Shown: positions 37,698 to 46,827 of the stretch, piece after piece
Position numbering within the stretch: position 1 is the stretch's first letter
Layout of the letters: each line of letters starts with the position of its first letter
Assembly (NCBI GenBank): GCA_963791885.1
Contig: CAWBUL010000006.1
Location: 1,922,001-1,986,000, forward strand
Length of the DNA stretch: 64,000 nt
Direction: 5' to 3'
Source of the DNA: CAVSUZ01 sp963791885
Lineage (GTDB): Bacteria; Pseudomonadota; Alphaproteobacteria; Acetobacterales; Acetobacteraceae
Made by a program: the position numbers and the translations under genes
The notes under the pieces: model-generated
Seen by the model: the letters and a program-made list of their open reading frames with translations, nothing else
Told to the model about the DNA's origin: nothing
Database searches by the model: none

Positions 37698-37822
37698 CCG
37701 TGCGAAGTTCTCTGCTCCACCGGGAGTGGCTGGACCCCTTTCTACGACATGTTGAAGAGCGACGATGCGCCGCGCGCGCCGAAGCGAACCGCGTCGGCTC
37801 GGTCGTGATACCCGCCAGGTAA
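37694..37822 (+). CDS. possible 42-residue protein coupled to methyltransferase
   Basis: Its ATG overlaps the methyltransferase TGA (ATGA) and it ends 15 bases before the M41 peptidase gene. MTVRSSLLHREWLDPFLRHV then an Arg-rich helix. No motif. The tight spacing is the only support. Confidence 0.4.
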   Translation: MTVRSSLLHREWLDPFLRHVEERRCAARAEANRVGSVVIPAR

Positions 37823-37837
37823 CAAGGTCCGGCCAGG

Positions 37838-38632
37838 ATGACCAAAGCTCAGCGCCGTTTTCTGGAAGAAGCCCGTCAGCGGCGGGCACGGGCAGCCGCC
37901 GCGCGTACCTCGAGCCAAGCCCAAGGCGTGAGGCTCAGCCGTGACGGCCGTCTCATCATGAACCGGACTGAACGCCGCCGGACCGCATACCACGAGGCCG
38001 GCCACGCCGTGGTCGATGCCGCTCTTGGGATACGGTTCCGACGCGTGACTATCGTTCCCTCCGGAGCGTTGCTCGGAACGGTGGAAAGGCGACGCCTACC
38101 GATTTGCCTCTGGCGCGTACGGCGCGTCCGGTTCCCACGGACTTACATCGAGCGGCTCATTCTCAGCTGCCTATCAGGCGGCATCGCCGAGAAGTTTGCG
38201 AGGCGAGACGGCCAGGCAAGTGGTCTCTCAGAAGACCATAAGGCGATAGGGCTGATCAGGTATCTCGCCGGTTGCCGCACGATCGGCGGAAGGGTTCGAC
38301 GTTACAATGAGATGCATAGATGGGCAAAGGCTCTGGTGCGGCGTCATTGGAACGCGATCCACGAGGTCGCCCAGATGCTGATCCGCGATAAGACACTCAG
38401 TGAGTGCCAGGTGCTGAGGGCGGTCAAGTTCGCAGAGTTCATTGAAATGATTTCGTCGAAAGAGGGTTCGGAGTTAGTGCTTCGCAGGGGAGTAAACCCA
38501 GATTTCGTGGCCAGAGTTCAGCACATTCTTGACGGAGATGCTTTCTTGACGGAGATGCTCGAAGATGAATCTGCATCAGCCCCCGTTGATCAACGCGCGC
38601 CAGGACGCCTGGTCAGTTCCCGCTTAGCATAA
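37838..38632 (+). CDS. stand-alone M41 (FtsH-type) metallopeptidase domain
   Basis: A 264-residue protein. RTAYHEAGHAVVDAAL contains the HExxH zinc site, and LSCLSGGIAEKFARRDGQAS followed by LSEDHKA supplies the third ligand Asp in the position seen in FtsH. There is no AAA ATPase domain and no membrane span, unlike FtsH. The N-terminus is a basic coiled segment (RRFLEEARQRRARAAAAR). The C-terminal third is helical. Such peptidase-only M41-like proteins occur on integrative elements; targets are unknown. It lies directly downstream of the methyltransferase. Confidence 0.75.
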   Translation: MTKAQRRFLEEARQRRARAAAARTSSQAQGVRLSRDGRLIMNRTERRRTAYHEAGHAVVDAALGIRFRRVTIVPSGALLGTVERRRLPICLWRVRRVRFPRTYIERLILSCLSGGIAEKFARRDGQASGLSEDHKAIGLIRYLAGCRTIGGRVRRYNEMHRWAKALVRRHWNAIHEVAQMLIRDKTLSECQVLRAVKFAEFIEMISSKEGSELVLRRGVNPDFVARVQHILDGDAFLTEMLEDESASAPVDQRAPGRLVSSRLA

Positions 38633-38679
38633 TTGGAGATGCGCCATCAGGGCCTCGGACCCAGGCATCCCTGCTTAGC

Positions 38680-38937
38680 ATGGTGCGTCGAGGTCGAATG
38701 AAGCTGCCCCGATTTCGTGGAGTGTTTGTGAGCTTGCGTGCTTACGGTTCCGCTGGGCTGTTCTGGGACAGCCAGGGACTGGCCTGTTCGCCAAGCGCCT
38801 GGAGCGCGGGCGGTTTCGTGTGGCCGCAGGCCAAGGACTGCATGGTGACGCTGACGCCGGCGCAACTGTCGATGCTGCTCGAGGGCATTGACTGGCGCAT
38901 GCCGGCGCGCACCTGGCAGCCTGAGATGGCGGGCTGA
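38680..38937 (+). pseudogene. IS66 TnpB remnant
   Basis: The C-terminal block FVWPQAKDCMVTLTPAQLSM followed by LLEGIDWRMPARTW is that of IS66 ORF2 (TnpB). Upstream the frame is shifted (LFAKRLERGRF is readable only in another frame) and the N-terminus is replaced. Dead remnant. Confidence 0.82.
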
Positions 38938-38988
38938 CCTACGGCTTTTTGTTGCGCCGACGCGAAGGGGTTTGTCACGATTCGCATC

Positions 38989-39129
38989 GTGAGCGACCTT
39001 TCCTCCTTGCCCGCCGACGTCCGCGCGCTGATCGAGGCGCAGGCGGCGACGATCGCCCGACAGGATGCGGAACTCGTCGCGCACCGCGACACCATAGCGG
39101 CGATGCGGCTGCATGTTGATTTTCGCTGA
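38989..39129 (+). pseudogene. IS66 TnpC N-terminal fragment
   Basis: GTG start then SDLSSLPADVRALIEAQAAT and a coiled coil (ELVAHRDTIAAMRL), the usual start of the IS66 transposase TnpC. It is cut after 46 codons exactly where the IS21 terminal repeats begin, so an IS21 element inserted into this IS66. Confidence 0.78.
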
Positions 39130-39169
39130 GAACTGACCCGGGTCTTCCACCGAGAACTGACCCGGGTGA
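39128..39169. repeat. IS21 terminal direct repeats
   Basis: GAGAACTGACCCGGGT occurs twice, 26 bases apart (39128 and 39154). Multiple short terminal repeats are typical of IS21-family ends. They mark the left end of the IS21-type element inside the IS66 remnant. Confidence 0.7.
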
Positions 39170-39196
39170 ATTTATGGTTTGCGAGTCATACCGGGG

Positions 39197-39976
39197 TCAA
39201 GTTTTGGCCTTTTCCTTTCGGCCCTTGTTGGCGGCCGAGCTGGCTTTGAAGCGGAAGCTGTCATTGCCGGTTTCCACGATGTGGCAGTGGTGGGTGAGGC
39301 GGTCGAGCATGGCGGTCGTCATCTTGGCGTCGCCGAACACGTCCGCCCATTCGCTGAAGCTCAGGTTCGTGGTGATGACCACAGAGGCCCGTTCGTAAAG
39401 CTTGCTCAGCAGGTGGAAAGCAGCGCGCCGCCGGAGGGGCCGAACGGCAGATAGCCCAATTCATCGAGCATCACGAGGTCGCACCGCATGAGCCGATCCG
39501 CGATTTGACCCGATCGGCCCTGAGTTTTCTCCTGCTCCAGCGCATTGACCAGGTCGACGGTTCCGAAGAACCGAACCTTTTTGCGATGGCGTTCAACCGC
39601 CTGCACGCCAAGCGCCGTGGCGATGTGGGTCTTGCCGGTGCCCGGGACCGCCGACGAGGACCACGTTGTCGGCGTTTTCGATGAACTCACACCGGTAAAG
39701 CTGGCGCACCAGGGCTTCATTGGTTTCGCTGGACGCAAAATCAAAACCGCTCAGATCCTTGTAGACGGGGAACCGCGCCGCCTTGAGCTGGTAGGCAACC
39801 GATCGAACCTCGCGCTCGGCGGTTTCCGCCTTGAGCAGCTGTGAGAGAATGGGGACGGCCGAATTGAACGCTGGCGCGCCCTGCTCCATCAGCTCGCCCG
39901 CGGCTTGCGCCATGCCAAACATCTTCAGGCCGCGCAGCATCACGACAATCGCCGCCCCGGCCGGATCATGACGCAT
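39197..39976 (-). pseudogene. istB: IS21-family IstB with two frame breaks
   Basis: The three parts of an IstB ATPase are in three frames: the N-terminal helical part (VVMLRGLKMFGMAQAAGELM, VYKDLSGFDFASSETNEALV), the P-loop part (GPGTGKTHIATALGVQAVER, DLVMLDELGYLPFGPSGGAL) and the C-terminal part (VVITTNLSFSEWADVFGDAK). Frame changes lie near 39650 and 39420. The start overlaps istA by 11 bases. Confidence 0.85.
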
Positions 39977-40838
39977 GGCGGGCCTCCTGCAGCTTCTCGC
40001 GCAGGGCATCGTAGCGTTCGACGTCGGCACGTGGCTCCCGGTCCAAGGCCAAGGCCTGCGGAGCCGTGATCATTGCTGTGGCCGTGGATTTGCCGTCGAT
40101 CAGCCGGTGCAACAGGTTGAGCACGTGCGTCCTTGTCGGCGCTCCGTCACTCAGCGCCAGTTCGACGGCACACAGCACCGCATCCTCATCATGGTGCAGG
40201 GCGAGGGCAAGAATCTCCACCATCTCCCGCTCGTCCCCGGGCTGCTTCAGAAGGTGCAGTTGCAGCCGCTTGAACGCTTCCGGCAATTCGGCGAACGGCG
40301 CGCCGTTGCGCAGAGCTCCCGGCTTGCGCTGGATCACCGCGAGATAGTGGTGCCAATCATAGATGGTGCGGCCGGGCAGATGATGCGACCGCTCGATGAG
40401 CCGTGCCTGTTCGCAGATGAGATGCCCTTCGGCAACGACAACGACGCGGTCTGGATAAACCCTTAAGCTGACGCGATGATTGGCGAAGGACGCGGGCACA
40501 CTGTAGCGGTTGCGATCAAAGTGAACGAGGCAGGTGGGCGAAACGCGTTTGCCGTATTCAACAAAACCATCGAACGGTCTGCCAACGGCCATCAGGCATC
40601 CGACTTCACTTTGCCACCCATCGAATATTGAGCCTTGCTGGCTGCCGGATGGCATCTCGCGCCATAGCGCTTGGCAGCGTTGTTCCGGCCAGTCGTTCAA
40701 GTCAGCCAGCGTCACAAAACGCGGCATGGTCTGCCACAGCCGATGACGCGCGTCCTGGACATTCTTCTCGATCTGACCCTTCTCCCAGCCTGAGGCCGGA
40801 TTGCAAAAGTCGGCATCGAAAAGGTAGTGGCTGGCCAT
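39966..40838 (-). pseudogene. istA: IS21-family IstA, N-terminal part missing
   Basis: The C-terminal 290 residues of an IstA transposase: CNPASGWEKGQIEKNVQDAR (end of the DDE domain with the catalytic Glu region), FDRNRYSVPASFANHRVSLR and a C-terminal helical domain. The HTH region and the first catalytic Asp residues are absent; sequence unrelated to IstA begins upstream of 40838. No transposition is possible. Confidence 0.85.
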
Positions 40839-41093
40839 CGCGGGTCTCCGCGACGGGCGCCGGGAGCCTCTCTCCCAGCCCTCAGCCCGTCACGGAAAAA
40901 CCCGTCCGCACTCTCACTCTCGGCGCGTAGCGGGGTGTCCCCGCAGCAGGCTGAGCAGAGGGGAATCCTTGGATTACATTGGTCGTAACGAACCAGGAGC
41001 GCCCGATCTCGAATAGGGCGCATCGCGGACGAACCCGACGACCCAACACGCGTCATCGATGAGGATTTCGGTACCTGGTCCTCATGGAGCAGC
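40839..41093. other. junction region without a gene
   Basis: About 255 bases between the truncated istA and the peroxidase gene. No start with RBS or known motif on either strand. Probably the break point of the IS21 truncation. Confidence 0.4.
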
Positions 41094-42509
41094 TCAATCC
41101 CAGGCCGCCTTCGGCGGAGGCTTACTGGGCGACGCCGAAAGTCCTCTCGCAACCAGACCGTTCGAACTCACGTGTTGAGCTCGGACAGCCAGCGCAGGGC
41201 GCTCAGGCTTGGTATGAAGCAGGTACTCGCCGCCGCGCGTGACCACAAACTGCGGCAGCCCCTGAAGACGCCGGCGGATCGGTCGTCGCGGAATAGTAAA
41301 GTCATCGGTCCTGCCGAAAACGGGATCTCTGGTGTCGCCCGCGCCAATAAAATCACCCTTCTCGATCCACTCCGATTGGACGAACTCGAACTGCCGCCCA
41401 AGGTGTGCACCGACGAAGGCGAATATCAGACCGCGATCAGCGCCGTCGTCCTCCAGAACGCCGTCCGGCAGCAGGGGGCCGTAGGCAGTGCCGCGCCGGA
41501 TCATGCGATGGATGCGGACGACCACGGGCACTTTTGCGTCGCGAGGATTCATGCGTCGCATATGGGAGCCGGCAGGTGTCTTGTAGCCAAGCGCATCGTC
41601 TTTCTCATAGAGGAAGTCATTGTTGCGCCGCGGGTCGGCTCCCAACGACGGATCGTCGTGGAGCGGGCAGCGCGACAGGGGAGCGCCGCTCCGCCAGCGC
41701 CCCATCATCTTGGCCGCCAACAATTCCTCCTCACCGCCGCTTGTGGAGTTCGTCTTCAGATACTGGCGGAACGCAGCCACCCGCTGATACAGCTTCCGGA
41801 AGGCGAAATAGGTGCCGTTGCGACCGAGGATCGCGGGTTGAGGAGTCCGGGGGGCGTCTGTCATCTCGTCGGGGTACCCCAGGATGAACTCACCAGCCTT
41901 GAGCGGTTGCTCCCCAGGATTGGTACCCGGGATGCCGCTGCCCTCGATGGCTGGATGGCTGATGCCATCCCTGAAGCCGAACGGTTCCTTCTCGTTAGGC
42001 GGCGCGTAGCAGTCCTGGCGCCAGATCACTTCCACCCCGGTCAAGTCCCGGTGTGTGGCCCTGGCCCGTTCGTACGCTGACTCCAGTTGTCCCGCACTCG
42101 GCGAGATCGCGGTGAGCACCACGTGAACATCCGAGGTTCCCAGGGGCTTTTCCCAGTTTTCCGGCCCGCTCTCCCCTGTGTCCCCCAACAAACGAGCTCG
42201 CGCCGCCATCCCCAGTTTGAATTCCGGGGCGAAGCTGTGGAGTGAGGCCTCAGGCACCCCCAGGGCTTTGAGCCCCTGGTAGGTCAGCCCGACGCTGATC
42301 CAGGTGTCAGCGACGGGACTGGCAGGATCGGCGGCCGAGGCCACCGCCTCGCTCGCACGCCGTAAAAACTCCCGTCCTACCCTGCGGTCGTCGATGCGGA
42401 GCAAGAGGTAGGTAGCCGCGTACGGCGTTGGCCGCGGGCGGACCGCGCCGCTCTGGATGTCATTCAGTTCCAGGTTTGCGATCTTGTTCATCGGAAAGCC
42501 GTCGCTCAC
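41094..42509 (-). CDS. Dyp-type haem peroxidase
   Basis: A 471-residue dye-decolorising-type peroxidase. It shows PFGFRDGISHPAIEG (GxxDG, about 178-182, with the catalytic Asp), the proximal haem His region GSHMRRMNPRD (His about 316), the distal Arg region VRIHRMIRRG and the C-terminal GRQFEFVQSEW and DFTIPRRP. There is no signal peptide or Tat motif, so it is cytoplasmic. The start overlaps the stop of the upstream unknown gene (ATGA). It is the last gene of a four-gene minus-strand cluster. The substrate is unknown. Confidence 0.92.
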   Translation of the reverse strand: MSDGFPMNKIANLELNDIQSGAVRPRPTPYAATYLLLRIDDRRVGREFLRRASEAVASAADPASPVADTWISVGLTYQGLKALGVPEASLHSFAPEFKLGMAARARLLGDTGESGPENWEKPLGTSDVHVVLTAISPSAGQLESAYERARATHRDLTGVEVIWRQDCYAPPNEKEPFGFRDGISHPAIEGSGIPGTNPGEQPLKAGEFILGYPDEMTDAPRTPQPAILGRNGTYFAFRKLYQRVAAFRQYLKTNSTSGGEEELLAAKMMGRWRSGAPLSRCPLHDDPSLGADPRRNNDFLYEKDDALGYKTPAGSHMRRMNPRDAKVPVVVRIHRMIRRGTAYGPLLPDGVLEDDGADRGLIFAFVGAHLGRQFEFVQSEWIEKGDFIGAGDTRDPVFGRTDDFTIPRRPIRRRLQGLPQFVVTRGGEYLLHTKPERPALAVRAQHVSSNGLVARGLSASPSKPPPKAAWD

Positions 42510-43528
42510 TCGGCCATGACGATATTCGACCAGAAGCGTTCCACGCTCTCACCCGCGCCGAACAGCGTGCTGAACAGCGTGGAGTCCGCAATCAGCACGT
42601 CTCCGGCTCGTTCCCCGTTTGGAGGAATCCACACAAACGAATTGATCTTTCCGTTCAAGGCTTCCGTCGCCCAATGCGGCGGTCGGGTCAGGTCGATCAA
42701 CTGCTGACCGAGGACGATTGCCGCCTTCGGGTCGTCGGTCGTCAGCGCATAATGTGGCATATGCAAGTGCAGGTTGAACGTGGTTACCCCCTGGAGCCAG
42801 CCGCGAGCATCCAGATCGCGCGAAACCGATAGCGGCGAGTGCGTGGTACCTTCGATCACTGCGGGCCTGATGCCATACCGGGTTTCAATAGGGATGCCTA
42901 AACCTTTCATCAGCGAACGACAGTACGCGCCGAAGTTTTCCCATCGCGGGATCAGACGGTCGCCGTGGTGGAGGTGTTCTATTTCGCGCTGCTGCAAATC
43001 TGGCGTGTTTCCGACGTCGTGGTGGGGGCCCAGGACCAGGCAAGTTCCTTCGCGTGTCAGAAATCGCCGGACAGCCTCAATCTCCTCGGAAGAGGCCTCT
43101 TGTTCTGTGAACGAATGGTCCAATCCATAGACGAGCAGCGTGTCGGTCTCATCGAGGATCCTTTCGTCGAGCGGCAGTTTGTAGCCCGCGTGGTCGACCC
43201 GCTGGTACATCGGAACCACGTGACCTGTTTTCTCCCCGGCGAAGACCTGAAACGGTGCCCAGGTCTGGAAGAACAATTCGAGGGTGCCCGCAATGCCTTG
43301 CTGGAATATCATTGGGTCGGAATACTGGGGGGTCTCATAGAAAGGCCAAGTCACCCGGCGTACCTCGGTCATAGTGGAGAACCGATTGTCGAGTTCGGCG
43401 GGATCGCGGTTGGTCTCCCCCGGGTAAGTCCAGGTGATATATATGCTGACGCGCCGCCGGCCCCGTATATATTTCCGCGGGACCTGGCTCTGGTTGTAGA
43501 TCCTAGCTGCCGGCTTTGCTTCGCTCAT
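42506..43528 (-). CDS. unknown protein, possible glutamine-amidotransferase-like fold
   Basis: A 340-residue protein. The first 45 residues are polar (KYIRGRRRVSIYITWTYPGE). The middle (ETDTLLVYGLDHSFTEQEAS, IEAVRRFLTREGTCLVLGPH then HDVG) has the strand-helix-strand pattern of class I amidotransferase-like domains, but I see no clear catalytic Cys. The C-terminus (NSFVWIPPNGERAGDVLIAD, then FSTLFGAGESVERFWSNIVM) recurs in a decayed copy at about 53480-53590. It lies between the 183-residue gene and the Dyp peroxidase and overlaps the latter. Confidence 0.6.
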   Translation of the reverse strand: MSEAKPAARIYNQSQVPRKYIRGRRRVSIYITWTYPGETNRDPAELDNRFSTMTEVRRVTWPFYETPQYSDPMIFQQGIAGTLELFFQTWAPFQVFAGEKTGHVVPMYQRVDHAGYKLPLDERILDETDTLLVYGLDHSFTEQEASSEEIEAVRRFLTREGTCLVLGPHHDVGNTPDLQQREIEHLHHGDRLIPRWENFGAYCRSLMKGLGIPIETRYGIRPAVIEGTTHSPLSVSRDLDARGWLQGVTTFNLHLHMPHYALTTDDPKAAIVLGQQLIDLTRPPHWATEALNGKINSFVWIPPNGERAGDVLIADSTLFSTLFGAGESVERFWSNIVMAE

Positions 43529-43605
43529 TTTCTGTCCGCCATAGAAGGTCCGTATAACGAGGGAGCGTACACCGCCACCCGTTCGGATCGTGTCTCCGAC
43601 GGGCT

Positions 43606-44157
43606 CTACTGCATCTGGTCGAGCATCTCCGAAAGCGCCTGCTTTACCCGCAGTGCCTTCTTGATTTCATCCGAGGAAACATACGGATACTCTCCGTATT
43701 CCATAAAGCTGTGACATTGATGATCTCGGAAGTATTGAAGGACCGCCGCAGCGTTCGATTTCCAATCCTCCGGAAACCCTTCGAGGTTTACGAAGATGGT
43801 GTCTATGCCCGAGCTGAGGAATATTGCAATCGCGTCCTCAATATAGGTGTCGAAATCCGTGTCGAAGATTCCCTGGTACATGAAGCGCGTATCATTGTCG
43901 AAGAGCACCCAGCGCAGGTAGTGGAGCCGGAGCGGTGCGAGCACGGACGGGTCAGCTGCCACGGCTTGCTCGATAGTCTTCCCGTAGGCGCGGATTACTC
44001 CGGCTGTTCCCGGCTTGACCGTGCCGATAACGCTGAAGCCATGACAGGCCGGTGTCCTGGGAAAGATCGGGCCGTATTTTCCCTGTTCGAGTTTGAAGTA
44101 TCCCTCCTTGGGGATCGCTAATGCTGACGGTGTCGCCCAGTCGTTCTTCGTGGTCAT
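43606..44157 (-). CDS. unknown protein, possible dimeric alpha/beta-barrel domain
   Basis: A 183-residue protein. KYGPIFPRTPACHGFSVIGT and LHYLRWVLFDNDTRFMYQGI followed by FDTDFDTYIEDAIAIF suggest a ferredoxin-like, Dyp-related alpha/beta barrel: an HxxRWVLFD strand and a DTD-x-YI helix are features of small peroxidase-like and haem-related families. The C-terminus is helical (SSDEIKKALRVKQALSEMLD). I chose ATG 44157 because AGGAG is seven bases upstream. A partial second copy is at 53600-53963. It precedes the 340-residue gene by about 80 bases. Confidence 0.6.
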   Translation of the reverse strand: MTTKNDWATPSALAIPKEGYFKLEQGKYGPIFPRTPACHGFSVIGTVKPGTAGVIRAYGKTIEQAVAADPSVLAPLRLHYLRWVLFDNDTRFMYQGIFDTDFDTYIEDAIAIFLSSGIDTIFVNLEGFPEDWKSNAAAVLQYFRDHQCHSFMEYGEYPYVSSDEIKKALRVKQALSEMLDQMQ

Positions 44158-44515
44158 TGTCATTCTCCTGGGTGCTGCTCGGTCCGGCCTTGTAGCGTTG
44201 TATCCCTGGTCCTTGCCCCTGGGGACACGCACACCGACCAGGATCGAGCGAGTTTGAGTTAGGCGATCGGGAGCCGATCAGGATACAGAGGAACACATAT
44301 GTCAATCGGCATTGAAAATCGGCTCCCACGCGATGGCTTGTGCCGGTAGTCCACAGGGGGACCCGCGGGGGGGTGCCCATCGGCTGACGCAGTGGTTGCA
44401 AGCAGCTCAATTTGGGCGGGAGACCGGCCAGTCCCTGCCGCAGCCCCGCGCCTCCGTTTGGTGGAAAACAGGACCGCTCGAAAGTCGGCTCGCGGCGAGC
44501 CGAGACATTGGATCA
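44158..44515. other. 358-base spacer between peptide gene and unknown operon
   Basis: No convincing gene. A frame overlapping the peptide stop on the minus strand lacks its own RBS and has random composition. The spacer may hold an internal promoter or mRNA structure separating the peptide from the downstream genes. Confidence 0.45.
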
Positions 44516-44671
44516 TCATGAGGTCATCACGAAATGGCCTGCAGTCGTCTGACGGTCATAGGGTCGAACATGAATTTCAACGGTTCCACCGAGCGATGTA
44601 AGCAGTTCCGCGGCTTCCTCCGGCGAGAAACCCATATCGCCGAGACCCTGCTCGTGAGAGAATTTACTCAT
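44516..44671 (-). CDS. 51-residue peptide with Gly-Gly motif
   Basis: MSKFSHEQGLGDMGFSPEEA then AELLTSLGG and a C-terminal TVEIHVRPYDRQTTAGHFVM-TS. GGAGGA lies nine bases before the ATG. The N-terminal half is an acidic amphipathic helix ending in LTSLGG, with Glu at -8 and Leu at -7 relative to the Gly-Gly, as in double-glycine leader peptides. The C-terminal 22 residues carry two His, Tyr, Asp and Arg. It could be a ribosomal peptide precursor, or simply a small partner protein. It is upstream of two unknown genes and a Dyp peroxidase in the same direction. Confidence 0.6.
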   Translation of the reverse strand: MSKFSHEQGLGDMGFSPEEAAELLTSLGGTVEIHVRPYDRQTTAGHFVMTS

Positions 44672-44866
44672 GATCAGTCCTCCATATCCCAATCCCGCGC
44701 TCCGCGCTTGCTGAGGGCCAACAGGATGCGATAAGCGAAGGCGAGCAGCCAATGAACTGTGAACACCACTCATCGTCCGAAATACATCAAAAATCGAACG
44801 ATGCGCACGAAATGAAGCACAAGAGCGATTCAAGTTCTCGCTAAGAAGGTGGAAATGGAGGTGGCC

Positions 44867-46069
44867 ATGGCAGACGATTTGAGCGCGAGTCCACAATCGG
44901 CACCGAGTCTCTGGAGCACCGAACGGGAGACGCTGACCGGCGACTGGTTTGGCCAGGGCCCGGCCATGCGCGCCGCCGGTTTCGATCTGCGTTTCGAATC
45001 GACCCAGTTTTATCAGGGTCTGACGCAAGGTGATGGCAACAAGTCGTGGCAATGGGGCAATGAGTGGGACGCGAGGTTGCGCCTCGATTTTTGAAGTGGG
45101 CCTTTGGCAAGGGTTCTCTGCTACGGTACAGGGCTATTTGAACCAGGGCTGGAGTGTCAATGGATCAGGCGAGACAATACTTCCCGTGAACTGGGCGCTC
45201 GGCAACCCGGGCATCCAAGGCGCCGACCGATCCGATCTCGCGGCACTGTATCTTCAGCAGGATATCGGTGTTGTTTCTATGATGATCGGCAAGCTAAACT
45301 TACCGGAGTTCGCGCGCTCGACTCCATTGAGGGGTGGAGGTGGTGTCGATACTTTCTCGAACATCAATCTGGCGAGTGCAGTGAATGGATTGACGCCACC
45401 GTCGATTTACGCGGTCAGAACGGAAATACGCACCGAGCCGGTGAGTTGGAAATTTCAGGTGTTCGATCCTCAGAACCCAGTGAACGCTCCATTGTTCGAG
45501 GGTCTTTTCCGTGACGGGGTCTCTGTGTTTGGCTCCGCTACTTACAAAACTGAATTTTTGGCCCTACGGGGTATTACGGCGTCAAAGGCGGCTACAGCAC
45601 GAAAGAAGGCCCTGATTTGAGCCAACTCGTACCGTCGGCCATCAATGGCGTGGTCATCGACAAGAGAGGCGCGAACTTTATAGATTGCAATTTCCAGCAA
45701 TACCTGCTCCAGGACCCAGAGGATCCCAAGCGAGGTTGGGGCATTTTCGGTGACGTCACCTATGGTGGTGGCAATCCCAACGTGCTCCAGTGGTCAACCT
45801 CCATCGGCATTGGCGGCAACAGTCTGGTTCCTGGCCGGCCCGATGATCGTTTCGGCGTCTCATATTTCTATTTTGGATTCAGTGAACCGCTCAGGCAGTC
45901 CCTGAAACCCGTGTTCAATCTTCGGGCTGAGTTTGGCGTCGAGCTATTCTACAATTTCACGATCACGAGGGCGCTCCGTGTTAGCGCCAATTTGCAATTC
46001 ATTAAGCCGGCGTCCGGGACTTCTTCCAACGCCATGTTCGCGGGACTGAGCACATACATCAAATTCTGA
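44867..46069 (+). pseudogene. OprB-type carbohydrate porin, two frame breaks
   Basis: LWSTERETLTGDWFGQGPAM, the usual mature start of OprB-family porins, is followed by a frame change near 45090, then a beta-barrel part (FSATVQGYLNQGWSVNGSGE, RSDLAALYLQQDIGVVSMMI, GKLNLPEFAR), a second change near 45570, and the C-terminal part (DDRFGVSYFYFGFSEPLRQS, VELFYNFTITRALRVSANLQ) ending in Phe. No signal peptide is visible before GGAGG-ATG 44867. The gene is inactive unless the breaks are errors. It is divergent from the peptide gene. Confidence 0.8.
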
Positions 46070-46084
46070 TCTGGTTCGATGACC

Positions 46085-46464
46085 ACCAGGAGACGCGCGG
46101 CCCGGCTGTCGCTCCCGGCATCACTCTGACGTTCGACACGACCTCTCGGCCGTGCGCCATTGAAGAAGACCTGCGCGACGGGATCACAGATATTGCCGTC
46201 GACTGGCTGCCGGTAGAGCGCGTCGTGGCGGCGACCGATCTGTTGGGATATTTCCTGCTCAGTATGGCGCCCCTCATGGAGAAGCAACTTGGGCCGCGTA
46301 TGTTGGAGATGCCTCTGGTACTCCCGCCGGTGCCAATCTACATGATCTGGCATGAGATGTGCCGCAAAGAAGTCGCGTACCGCTGGCTGCGTGAGTTCGT
46401 GATGACAGAAATCAGTCGCTTCGCCAGCGGTCAAGTTTCCACGGAACGCGCCCAACTCGCTTGA
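46085..46464 (+). pseudogene. LysR-type regulator remnant
   Basis: Pieces of a LysR substrate-binding domain: LRDGITDIAVDWLPVER is joined directly to VVAATDLLGYFLLSMAPLME and then LPPVPIYMIWHEMCRKEVAY and WLREFV. About 45 residues between the first two blocks and the whole HTH half are missing. It lies just behind the porin remnant in the same direction. Confidence 0.65.
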
Positions 46465-46827
46465 GCGGCGCGGATCGCCGCTCCCCTGGCGAGCCGCGCT
46501 TGGCGCGCCCATCGATGCCGCGAGAGGGCATCACGTGGCTTTGGCATGGGGTGGTGGAAGTTGGCGTCTACCACGTGGTGGACGAACCCGGCGGCCGGGC
46601 ACCTTGCACGCCTGGCAGCGTCGCCGCGGCGGCCCCGATCCACACAAGCGTCATCGATGTGGTGAACTGTACGCCGCATTCAGGGCAATGGTCTGCCAGT
46701 CGATCAGGGTGCACGACGTGCCCCGGGAGGCGATCTTCGACAGCCCGGAATACTGCTGTCCACCTGAAAGCGATCCGCGGACGACGGCCGGGCATATGGC
46801 GGAGGATTGGCGCTCCGCCTCCTCCGC
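46465..46827. other. 363-base stretch without a supportable gene
   Basis: Frames on both strands are open but show no RBS, motif or known similarity. It separates the LysR remnant from the convergent oxidoreductase gene. Confidence 0.4.

Noticed and set aside
28855..40000. Right-hand copy of the tRNA-Arg attachment sequence within the island
   Set aside because: I looked for the TTCGAACGTGCGACC core and anticodon arm again to the right and did not find it.
40839..41093. Possible group II intron end upstream of truncated istA
   Set aside because: No domain V-like stem, reverse transcriptase or intron start motif could be identified.
44259..44519. 86-residue frame overlapping the stop of the Gly-Gly peptide gene
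   Set aside because: It has no RBS of its own and its composition looks random; ATG overlap with TGA alone was not enough.
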